Source of the DNA: Elusimicrobiota bacterium
GTDB taxonomy: Bacteria > Elusimicrobiota > Elusimicrobia > UBA1565 > UBA9628
Length of the DNA: 64,000 bases
Assembly (NCBI GenBank): GCA_027452025.1
Contig: DAIDHI010000065.1
Span: forward strand, 1 to 64,000
Direction of reading: 5' to 3'
Numbering within the stretch: position 1 is the first letter of the stretch; each line of letters opens with the position of its first letter. A model generated the notes under the pieces. That model was not told the DNA's origin. It did not search any database and saw only the letters and a list, made by a program, of their open reading frames with translations. Both the position numbers and the translations under genes were made by a program. This document shows positions 33,927 to 41,136 of the stretch, in pieces.

Positions 33927-34874
33927 TCACCGCCGCTTCTTGGGCGAGGTTCCGCCGTTGTCCACGGGCTCGTCGGCGCTCATCTGTTCCTTGGATTGGG
34001 CCTGCGGCCTGTGCTCCCGCCAGAAGCGCTGGATGTGGTCCCAGGCGTCCTCGGCTTTCTCGACCATCTTGACCAGGCGGGTGTCTTCCCAGGAGATCAT
34101 CCCCTGCTCGGCCAGGAAATTCCAGTCCACCACCCGGCTCCAGAAGTCCTTGCCGAAAAGGACGATCGGCAGCGGCCGCTTCTTGCCGGTCTGGACGAGC
34201 GTCAGGGTCTCGAAGAGCTCGTCGAACGTGCCGTAGCCGCCCGGAAACGCCACCAGGGCCTTGGCGCGCATCATAAAATGCATCTTGCGCAACGAGAAGT
34301 AATGGAACTGGAAGCTGAGCTCAGGCGTGATGTAGGGGTTGGGATCCTGCTCGTGCGGCAGGGTGATGTTGAGGCCGATGCTCTTGGACCCCGCTTCCCA
34401 GCAGCCGCGGTTGGCGGCCTCCATGATGCCCGGGCCGCCGCCCGTGACGATGACGAACTCCAGCGTCTTGTCGTTCTGCTGTGCCTTCGAAATGAGAGCG
34501 GCGAAGCGGCGCGACTCCTCGTAATAGCGCGATTGCGTCAGGCGCATCTGGGCGTGCTTGAGCCGCCGGCGCAGGGCGTCGGAGCGCGGATCGGCATCGG
34601 CCGCCTTGCGGGCTTGGTCGAACTGCGCGCGCGCCCGCGCCGGGGAGAGCACCCGCGCGGAGCCGAACACGACGATCGTGGAGCGGATCTTGTGCTCGCG
34701 CAGCAGCAGCTCCGGCTTTAGCAGCTCGAGCTGCAGGCGCACCGGCCGAAGGTCCTTCTTGCTCATGAACTCCAGGTCCTCGTAGGCGCGCAGATAGGCG
34801 CGCGAGGCCCGGATCTTTTGCACGAGGTGCGTCTTTTCGGCGTCCGTCAGTTCGGAGTCGTTCGATGGTCTCAT
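33927..34874 (-). CDS. LOG-family (lysine decarboxylase-like) nucleotide monophosphate glycosidase
   Basis: The 315-residue protein has the LOG Rossmann-fold motifs VTGGGPGIMEAANRG and the signature PGGYGTFDELFETLTLVQTGK. In characterised members these hydrolyse nucleoside 5'-monophosphates to base and ribose 5-phosphate, or make cytokinins. The N-terminus (about 65 residues) is longer than in the short LOG proteins, as in the TIGR00730-type long forms, and the C-terminus is charged. It lies 3 nt after the TRAP large-subunit gene. Confidence 0.88.
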   Translation of the reverse strand: MRPSNDSELTDAEKTHLVQKIRASRAYLRAYEDLEFMSKKDLRPVRLQLELLKPELLLREHKIRSTIVVFGSARVLSPARARAQFDQARKAADADPRSDALRRRLKHAQMRLTQSRYYEESRRFAALISKAQQNDKTLEFVIVTGGGPGIMEAANRGCWEAGSKSIGLNITLPHEQDPNPYITPELSFQFHYFSLRKMHFMMRAKALVAFPGGYGTFDELFETLTLVQTGKKRPLPIVLFGKDFWSRVVDWNFLAEQGMISWEDTRLVKMVEKAEDAWDHIQRFWREHRPQAQSKEQMSADEPVDNGGTSPKKRR

Positions 34875-34877
34875 AAA

Positions 34878-36152
34878 TCAGTGGATATGCAGGAGGTTGG
34901 GCAGCCAGAGGCTGACCGCGGGGACGTAGGTTACCAGGACCAGCGCGGCGACGAGCACCGCCCAGAAGGGCAGGGCGGCCTTGTAGAGGTCGGGCAAGGG
35001 CCGGTCGAAGCGGCGGCTGGACAAGAAGAGATTGAGCCCCATCGGCGGCGTCATGTAGCCGATCTCGAGGTTCAGGAGAAACAGGGCGCCGAGGTGGATC
35101 GGGTCGACTTGGAATCGCATGGCCACGGGCACGATGATGGGCACGACGATGATGATAGCGGAAAAGATCTCCACCATGTTGACGACGAGGAGGAAAACGT
35201 TGAGCAGGGCCAGGAAGCCCCATTGGCTGGCGATGTGCGCGCGCAGCAGCTCGAAGAGCCGCGACGGGATCTCCGCGTCGATGAGGTAGTTGGTCAGCCC
35301 CAAGGCCGTCCCGAGCACGGCCAGGATGGCGCCGACGAGCATCATGCTGCGGGCCATCGTGCCCGCCAGCTGCGAGAGCTTCAGGTCGCGGTAGATCAGG
35401 CATTCGACGACGACCACGTAGAACGCCATGACGGCGGCGGCCTCGGAGGCGGTGAAGATGCCGGCGTAGATGCCTCCGACCACGATGAAGGGCAGCGGGA
35501 TCTCCCAGGCCGCGTTCCGGACGGCTTTGGCCAGCGCGCGCCCCGAGAAGGGGATGCGCGGGACCCGGTGCTTGAAGGCCACGAGGACCACGTAGAGGCT
35601 CAGCACGACGAGCAGGATCACGCCGGGGCCGGCGGCGGCGGCGAAAAGGCGGTCGACGGAGATCTTGCCGACCAGGGCGTACAGGATGATCGGCAGGCTC
35701 GGCGGAAACAATAGCCCCAGGCTCCCCGTCGTCGTGACCAGGCCGAGAGAAAAGTCGTCGGGATACTGCTGGCGGCGCAGGAGCGGATAGATCAGGCCTC
35801 CGAGGGCGATGATCGTGACGCCGGACGCGCCCGTAAACGCGGTGAACATGGCGCAGGCGCACAGTCCCGCGATCGCCACCCCTCCCGGAAGCCAGCCAAA
35901 CAGCGCCTCGGCCAGCGCCACGATGCGCTGAGGGCTGCCGCTCTCCGCCAGGACGTAGCCGGCGAAGGTGAAGAGCGGGATCGCGATGAGCGACGGGAGC
36001 GTGGCCAGGCGCGAGAGCTCGATGATGACGGCCGACGGCTCGATCTGCGCCGTGTGAAAGAGCCACAGCGCCAGGCCGCCCATCAAAGCGAAGATTGGGG
36101 TGCCGACGGCGGCCAGGACGGCGAAGACGGCGAAGACCAGCCAGCCGGTCAT
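34878..36152 (-). CDS. TRAP transporter large membrane subunit (DctM type)
   Basis: The 424-residue protein has about 12 membrane segments. Characteristic stretches are LAIPLFTFAGYVLAESG-like PSLIAIPLFTFAGYVLAESG, TGASGVTIIALGGLIYPLL, GSLGLLFPPSLPIILYALV, and MTPPMGLNLFLSS near the C-terminus. It carries the Na+-coupled transport path of tripartite ATP-independent periplasmic transporters. The ATG overlaps the small-subunit stop by 4 nt. The substrate is unknown. Confidence 0.93.
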   Translation of the reverse strand: MTGWLVFAVFAVLAAVGTPIFALMGGLALWLFHTAQIEPSAVIIELSRLATLPSLIAIPLFTFAGYVLAESGSPQRIVALAEALFGWLPGGVAIAGLCACAMFTAFTGASGVTIIALGGLIYPLLRRQQYPDDFSLGLVTTTGSLGLLFPPSLPIILYALVGKISVDRLFAAAAGPGVILLVVLSLYVVLVAFKHRVPRIPFSGRALAKAVRNAAWEIPLPFIVVGGIYAGIFTASEAAAVMAFYVVVVECLIYRDLKLSQLAGTMARSMMLVGAILAVLGTALGLTNYLIDAEIPSRLFELLRAHIASQWGFLALLNVFLLVVNMVEIFSAIIIVVPIIVPVAMRFQVDPIHLGALFLLNLEIGYMTPPMGLNLFLSSRRFDRPLPDLYKAALPFWAVLVAALVLVTYVPAVSLWLPNLLHIH

Positions 36153-36646
36153 CGGGCGTCTCGCAGGGAGCCGAGCGCTTCCAGGCCGCGGACCGCCAGG
36201 TGGATCGCGATGAGCGCGAACCCCGCGGGGATGATCGTGGAAAACCACCAGGCCGGAATCTGCCGCGAGCCGATCTGGAAGAGGACGTCGCCCGCCGCGC
36301 GCTCGTCGCAGAGAAACGACCAGGACGCCCGGACGAGCGCGCAGGTGATCGCCACCGCGGCGGCGCTGGCGGCCGCGCGCATGGCCGCGCCCATTCTGCC
36401 CGCCTTTTGCGCCGCCGGCTCCCAGGCGAAGTGCTTGTTGTCCGCGGCGGCGAGGCCGGCGCCCAGGAAGCCGACCCAGAGCACGAGATGGCGCAGGAAC
36501 GTGTCGGCCCACAGGATGCCGAGCCCGAACGCCTGGCGCAGCACTACCTGCAGGAAGGAAAGGGCGACCATCACCGACAGCAGGACGACGAGCAGCCCCT
36601 TTTCCGCGCCCAGCAGGAGCCGCTCAGCCTTTCTTACGCTTTCCAC
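36149..36646 (-). CDS. TRAP transporter small membrane subunit (DctQ type)
   Basis: The 165-residue protein has four hydrophobic segments and the family pattern LLVVLLSVMVALSFLQVVLRQ and WADTFLRHLVLWVGFLGAGLA, with AAADNKHF before helix 3. It starts at GTG 36646 inside the end of the DctP gene (23-nt overlap) and ends over the DctM start. It helps hold the transporter in the membrane. Confidence 0.92.
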   Translation of the reverse strand: MESVRKAERLLLGAEKGLLVVLLSVMVALSFLQVVLRQAFGLGILWADTFLRHLVLWVGFLGAGLAAADNKHFAWEPAAQKAGRMGAAMRAAASAAAVAITCALVRASWSFLCDERAAGDVLFQIGSRQIPAWWFSTIIPAGFALIAIHLAVRGLEALGSLRDAR

Positions 36647-37652
36647 CTTCGTGCCGGCTCGCCCGGTATTGGCCGAGGGCCTTCTCCACCGAGTCCAGGA
36701 GGCTTTGCGGGTACAAGACGCCGACCAGCTGCCGCCTGGCGGCCCGGCCGAGCCGCTCCAAGCGCTGCGTGTCCTGAGGCGTGGGCTTGGGCGACATGAC
36801 CAGCCCCTGTTTTTCGAGAGAAAGGAGCGCCTGGTCGTTCTCCTTGCGCGACAGCTCGTTGAGCCGCTTGATATGCTTGGCCGCGACCTCGAGCAGCGTC
36901 TTTTGCTGATCCGGCGACAGCTGCGAGAAGGCCCTTTTCGAGACGAGGACGGCGCCCGTGGAATGGGCGACGGGCGTCGAATAGATGTACTTCGTGCGCG
37001 TGAACCACTGGAGCGCGATGACGCCCATCGGAGGGCCGTAGACGGCGTTTATGAGCCCCGTCTCCAGCGAGGACATGACGTCGACGACCGAAAGCGGGAT
37101 CGGATCGACGCCCACGGCTTTGTAGGCGGCCTGGGCGATGGGGTCGCCTTCCCACACCCACATCTTCTGCGCCCGCATGTCGGAGGGCTTGTCGATCGGG
37201 TTCTTGCTGAAGATGTAGACCCATCCGAGATCGGTAAAACCCAGGTTCGCGTAGCCGCCCTTCTCGATGGCGGCGTCGAAGACCGGGTCGAACTTCTTGT
37301 GGATGAATTCCACTTCCCCGTCGTTGTGGAACAGCCAAGGGGCGTCGAGGATGCGCACCTCGGGGGCGATCTCCCCCATCCCCACGCCCGTGAATCCCGC
37401 GGCCTGGAGCTCTCCGATGCGGACCTTGCGCACGACGTCCTTCTCGTCGCCTTCGATGCCGCCCGGATACATGCGGAACTTGACCTGTCCCGCAGTACGC
37501 TGCTCGAGCTCGGAGTTGAGGTCGTGCATCACCTTCATCCACGTGGAGCCCTCCGGCGCGAGCGTGGCGAACTTCAGGACGTGGACCTCGGCCGCCGCCG
37601 GCGCAGCCAGGGTCGCGGCCAAGACGAAAGCCGCCGTCTTAGAACAGGTCAT
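36624..37652 (-). CDS. TRAP transporter substrate-binding protein (DctP/TatP type)
   Basis: The 342-residue protein has a signal peptide (TAAFVLAATLAAPAAA) and the DctP fold. Features are LKFATLAPEGSTWMKVMHDLN, FRMYPGGIEGDEKDVVRKVRIGELQAAG, and a ligand region with WVWEGDP and YGPPMGVIALQWFTRTKYIY. The usual ligand-contact Arg that often binds a carboxylate is not obvious at its normal place. This fits the TatP type that works with a TatT lipoprotein and may bind hydrophobic ligands. It overlaps the TatT stop by 14 nt. Confidence 0.92.
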   Translation of the reverse strand: MTCSKTAAFVLAATLAAPAAAEVHVLKFATLAPEGSTWMKVMHDLNSELEQRTAGQVKFRMYPGGIEGDEKDVVRKVRIGELQAAGFTGVGMGEIAPEVRILDAPWLFHNDGEVEFIHKKFDPVFDAAIEKGGYANLGFTDLGWVYIFSKNPIDKPSDMRAQKMWVWEGDPIAQAAYKAVGVDPIPLSVVDVMSSLETGLINAVYGPPMGVIALQWFTRTKYIYSTPVAHSTGAVLVSKRAFSQLSPDQQKTLLEVAAKHIKRLNELSRKENDQALLSLEKQGLVMSPKPTPQDTQRLERLGRAARRQLVGVLYPQSLLDSVEKALGQYRASRHEGGKRKKG

Positions 37653-38496
37653 TGATCTTCTCCTTGAGGTCGGCCGCTTGCCGCTTGGCGACCTCGTCCG
37701 TCAGCCGCGCGTCCGGCAGTTGTCCCGCCGGCTCCTGCGCGACCTTGTCCAGCAGGGAGGAAAACAGATCCCGGTCCTGCGCGGCCACGGCGAAGTATCG
37801 CGCCTCGAGGACATACGCCATCAGGTATTTGCCGGCCGTCCGCCGGCGAGCGTCCTCGAAGTAGGACTTCGCCTTGCGCAGGTCGCCCCCGAGGATGGCC
37901 GGCCGGGAGGCGTAATAGGCGCCGAAGAACAGATCGGCGCCGGCGAAATGGTAGTCGGGCGCCAGCTGCTCGACGCGGGTCATCAAGGCCGCGGCCTTGG
38001 GCAGCTCGGCGAGGGACTCGGGCGAGTCCTTCGAGAGGTTGATCGCGCCCGCCCAGCCGAAGCCGGCCCAGAACAGGCCGGGCGCGTCCGCGGGCTTGGC
38101 ATGGGCCAGCGCGGCCTGGAAGGCGTCCAGCTCGAGGGAGGCCAGGCGGGAAAGCGCGCGCTTGCGCGCGAGCAGGCGCAGGCCATAGTCGCGTCCGCGC
38201 AAATAGAATCGCTTGGCCCGCTCGGGCTGCGCTTGTTCCAGGAAGAGGAAGGCGTACCCGTTGAAGGCTTCGGCAGCGAGCTCCAGAAGCTCGGGGTTGT
38301 CCGGGTCGTTTCGCAGCAAGACCTCGGCCAGACCCATCTGGCCGGGCAGCGCCTGGCTCGCGAAATCGGGATCGGGCTCCTCGAAAAGAGCGGGAGAGCC
38401 CTTGTCGATGAGATTGACCGTGGAGCGCAGCGCGATCTTATCCATGCTGCACCCGCAAAAGGCGGCGCAGGCGAGGAGCCAAAAAGCCCTTTTCAA
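37639..38496 (-). CDS. TRAP transporter TatT-type TPR lipoprotein
   Basis: The 285-residue protein starts at TTG 38496. A lipobox ends at Cys15 or 16 (LLACAAFCGCS), so it should be an outer- or inner-membrane lipoprotein. The rest has the TatT fold signature: VNLIDKGSPALFEE..., LAEVLLRNDPDNPELLELAAEAFNGYAF, RGRDYGLRLL, FWAGFGWAGAINLSKDSPE, FFGAYYASRPAILGGDL. In Treponema pallidum the TatT/TatP pair forms a complex with a pore thought to carry hydrophobic ligands. Here it heads the TRAP operon; TAGAAT lies 9 nt before the TTG. Confidence 0.88.
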   Translation of the reverse strand: MKRAFWLLACAAFCGCSMDKIALRSTVNLIDKGSPALFEEPDPDFASQALPGQMGLAEVLLRNDPDNPELLELAAEAFNGYAFLFLEQAQPERAKRFYLRGRDYGLRLLARKRALSRLASLELDAFQAALAHAKPADAPGLFWAGFGWAGAINLSKDSPESLAELPKAAALMTRVEQLAPDYHFAGADLFFGAYYASRPAILGGDLRKAKSYFEDARRRTAGKYLMAYVLEARYFAVAAQDRDLFSSLLDKVAQEPAGQLPDARLTDEVAKRQAADLKEKINDLF

Positions 38497-38505
38497 AGCA
38501 CCAGG

Positions 38506-38511
38506 ATTCTA
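38506..38511 (-). promoter_or_regulatory. TAGAAT -10 box 9 nt before TatT TTG start
   Basis: The hexamer is the only promoter-like signal in the gap after the Omp85 gene and supports the non-ATG start. Confidence 0.5.
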
Positions 38512-38527
38512 GCAAAATGCCGGGCCG

Positions 38528-40243
38528 TCACTGCGGCGCCGGCTCGAGCTGGGTGGTCGGGCTTTCCCGGACGTCGCGCGCCGAGCTGTTGAACATGTCG
38601 AAGCCCTGTCCGCCGGCCAGCGAGACGACCCAACGGCTGCCGCCGGGGCCCTGGTTGAGGGCGTAGGCGACGTCGAGGCGCACGACGCCGCCGCTTTGCG
38701 AGCGCGTGGCCGCGGCCCGCAGTCCCACGCCGGCGTCGGCCTTGAAGCCGTCGTAGGTGATGCCCGAGCCCTGCGGCGCCACCTCCCCGACGTCATAGAA
38801 GGCCGCCACGCCGAAGCGGGCGAGGTGAAAATACTCGCCCGGGAAGAAGACCCGGTCCTCGACGTTGAACAGCATCGACTTGTCGCCGACGAAGCTGTAG
38901 CTCTTGTAGCCGCGCAGCCCGTTGTTTCCGCCCAGGACGACCTGGTTCTCCAAGTCCAGGTTGCGCCCCTGGTTGGCCTCCATGTGCGCGACGAGGGTCT
39001 GGGGCAGGCCCAGATCCATCTTCCAAAAAAGATTCATGTTGGCGAAGAACAGCGCGTTCTCGAGCTGCGTGCCGGCAACCCGGCCGTTGGCCCCGACCTG
39101 GCCCAGCGCGAACCGGCCGGGCATGAAGTAGAACCCTTGCTGGTCCATGACGTTGAAGAGCCAGCGGTCCTCGTCGGAGGCGAGGGCCTTGGCCATGTAG
39201 CCGCCGTAGAGGGTCAGCTCGTTGCCCAGATCGAAGTCCTCGACGTGCTCCATCTTGTTGATGTAGTTCTCCTTGACGTAGCGCGGGGCGATCCAATAAT
39301 AGCCGGCCGTGGGGCCGGACATCTCGCGTCCGGCCGGGAGCGTGCCTGGCGTCGTCTCCGAGGTGGCCATGAAGGCGGCCTTTTGGGCGTACCATCCGAC
39401 CTCCCCGCGCTGGACGAAATTCTCCCCGTGGTTGAGCCTCGTGGCGTAGCCGGCGGTGACCACCCGGTTCTGCTCGACGAAGCTGGTGGACTGGCTGCCG
39501 TTCTGATAGAGGATGACCTGATCGATGCTGCGGTCCCAGCCGACTTGCCCGGCGAAGGGGTCGGTGAGGGTCAGGAAGGGCAGGTCCAGGGAGGTGCCGA
39601 TGGCGTCGCCCAAATTGGTCTTGGCGTAGTAGGGGGACAGGGCCATGCGCGTCTGGAGGAAGCGCGGATCGGTGTAGCGCACCTCGTCGCGCAGGATCGG
39701 GCCGTCTTGCGAATGGTAGGCGGCGATCTGCTTGCCCATGCCGAGGACGTTGTTCTCCTCGAAGCCGTAGCTGAAGGAATTCTGGCCGCCCTCCGTGCCG
39801 ATGCCGAAGATGGGAATGGTGGTCCAGGCGTCCTGGGTCTTGACGTCCAAGTCGATTTTGCCGTCCGGCCGGGGCACGGGCCGCACGTCCGCGTAGCGGA
39901 AAATGTTGAGCTCGCGCATGTTCCGCTCGGATTCCAGGGCCAACAACGGATCCCAAGGGTCTCCCGGGTGAAGCAGCAGCTCCCGGCGGACGACCTTTTG
40001 CCTCGTCACGACGTGGATCTTGTTGGCGAAGCGAAACGGCCAATAGTCCTCCCCCGGCAAGGACAGATCGAACACGTTGAGCCTCTCGATGCGGATCCCC
40101 TCGATCACCGGCCTGGAGGAGACGAGCACGGCGGCCGCGGTCGAAGCCGCCACGACTGGCGACGTCGACAGCGGCACGGGCTCGTTGATCTGGGCCCGGG
40201 CCGCGGAGGCGAGCGACAACAGCGCCGCGGCGAGGAGGACCAC
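38528..40243 (-). CDS. Omp85/BamA-TamA-like outer-membrane barrel protein
   Basis: The 571-residue protein starts at GTG 40243, 2 nt after the metF stop. It has a signal peptide (VVLLAAALLSLASAARAQ) and a POTRA-like region (about 45-130: INVFDL..., RRELLLHPGDPWDPLLALESERNMREL). A 16-strand-type barrel with many aromatic and glycine residues follows. The Omp85 motif is visible in GGNNGLRGYKSYSFVGDKSMLFNVEDRVFFPGE-like order, with LRGY and NVEDR. It probably inserts or exports proteins or lipids at the outer membrane. Only one POTRA-like domain is seen, so it is not the main BamA. Confidence 0.78.
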   Translation of the reverse strand: MVLLAAALLSLASAARAQINEPVPLSTSPVVAASTAAAVLVSSRPVIEGIRIERLNVFDLSLPGEDYWPFRFANKIHVVTRQKVVRRELLLHPGDPWDPLLALESERNMRELNIFRYADVRPVPRPDGKIDLDVKTQDAWTTIPIFGIGTEGGQNSFSYGFEENNVLGMGKQIAAYHSQDGPILRDEVRYTDPRFLQTRMALSPYYAKTNLGDAIGTSLDLPFLTLTDPFAGQVGWDRSIDQVILYQNGSQSTSFVEQNRVVTAGYATRLNHGENFVQRGEVGWYAQKAAFMATSETTPGTLPAGREMSGPTAGYYWIAPRYVKENYINKMEHVEDFDLGNELTLYGGYMAKALASDEDRWLFNVMDQQGFYFMPGRFALGQVGANGRVAGTQLENALFFANMNLFWKMDLGLPQTLVAHMEANQGRNLDLENQVVLGGNNGLRGYKSYSFVGDKSMLFNVEDRVFFPGEYFHLARFGVAAFYDVGEVAPQGSGITYDGFKADAGVGLRAAATRSQSGGVVRLDVAYALNQGPGGSRWVVSLAGGQGFDMFNSSARDVRESPTTQLEPAPQ

Positions 40244-40245
40244 CG

Positions 40246-41115
40246 CTAGAGCGCTTGGCGCAGGCGCGTCAGGATCTCGGCCGTGGCGTGGGACTTATTG
40301 AGCGTGAAGAAGTGGATCCCGGGCGCTCCGGCCGCCAGGAGCTCGCGGCACTGCTTGACGGCGTAATCGACGCCGAACCTGGCGACCGCGGCCGCATCGT
40401 GCTGGAGCCGCTCCAGCTCCCGCTCCATTTCGGGCGGTATCTTGGCGCCGCAGAGGCTGGTGAAGCGCTTGAGCTGGGCGTAGCCGGTCACGGGCATGAT
40501 CCCGGGAACGATCGGCACGCTGACGCCGGCCGCGCGCGCCTTGGCTACGAAGCCCGCGTAGGAACGGTTGTCGAAGAACAGCTGCGTGATGACCCAGTCG
40601 CCTCCGGCCCGGACTTTGCGGGCGAGGTTCTCGATGTCTGCCTGCGGCGAGGCCGCGTCGGGATGCGTCTCCGGATAGCCGGCCACCGCCATTCGAAATC
40701 CCCCGCGCCTTTTCACCAGCGTCACGAGGTCGGCCGCATAGGGCAGCTCCCGGCGCTCGGCCGAGAGGGCCGAGCCGTCCTTGGGCTGGTCTCCCCGCAA
40801 GGCGACGAGGTGGCGGATGCCCAGGGCGTTTATGCGGTCCAGCAGCTGCGCGATCTCGGCGCGCGTATGGGAGATGCAGGTGAGGTGGCACGCGGTCTCA
40901 ATGCCCAGCTCGTTTTGCAGGCGTCCGGCCGCGTTCAGCGTTTGGTCTCGGGAGCCGCCCCCCGCGCCGTAGGTCAGCGTCACGAAATCCGGGCGCAGGG
41001 CTTTGAGCTCCCGCACGCTCGCCAGAAAGCCGCTCAAGTCGGCCGGGGCCTTGGGAAGGAAGAACTCGAACGAGAAGACGGGACGCCCTGCGCCGAAGAG
41101 CGCCGGAATTTCCAC
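40246..41115 (-). CDS. metF: Methylenetetrahydrofolate reductase
   Basis: The protein is 289 aa from GTG 41115. It reduces 5,10-methylene-THF to 5-methyl-THF with an FAD-bound TIM barrel, supplying methionine synthesis. Motifs are FSFEFFLPK at the N-terminus, VTLTYGAGGGSRDQT, HLTCISHTRAEI, LVALRGDQPKDG, ITQLFFDNRSYAGF, VPGIMPVTGYAQLKRFTSLCGA and HFFTLNKSHAT. TAAAAT lies 5 nt before the GTG. It is coupled to the Omp85 gene downstream, an unusual pairing. Confidence 0.95.
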   Translation of the reverse strand: MEIPALFGAGRPVFSFEFFLPKAPADLSGFLASVRELKALRPDFVTLTYGAGGGSRDQTLNAAGRLQNELGIETACHLTCISHTRAEIAQLLDRINALGIRHLVALRGDQPKDGSALSAERRELPYAADLVTLVKRRGGFRMAVAGYPETHPDAASPQADIENLARKVRAGGDWVITQLFFDNRSYAGFVAKARAAGVSVPIVPGIMPVTGYAQLKRFTSLCGAKIPPEMERELERLQHDAAAVARFGVDYAVKQCRELLAAGAPGIHFFTLNKSHATAEILTRLRQAL

Positions 41116-41120
41116 GCCGC

Positions 41121-41126
41121 ATTTTA
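41121..41126 (-). promoter_or_regulatory. TAAAAT -10 box 5 nt before metF GTG
   Basis: The hexamer sits only 5 nt before the GTG, so the transcript would begin at or just inside the start codon if this is the promoter. Confidence 0.55.
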
Positions 41127-41136
41127 CAACAGAAGG

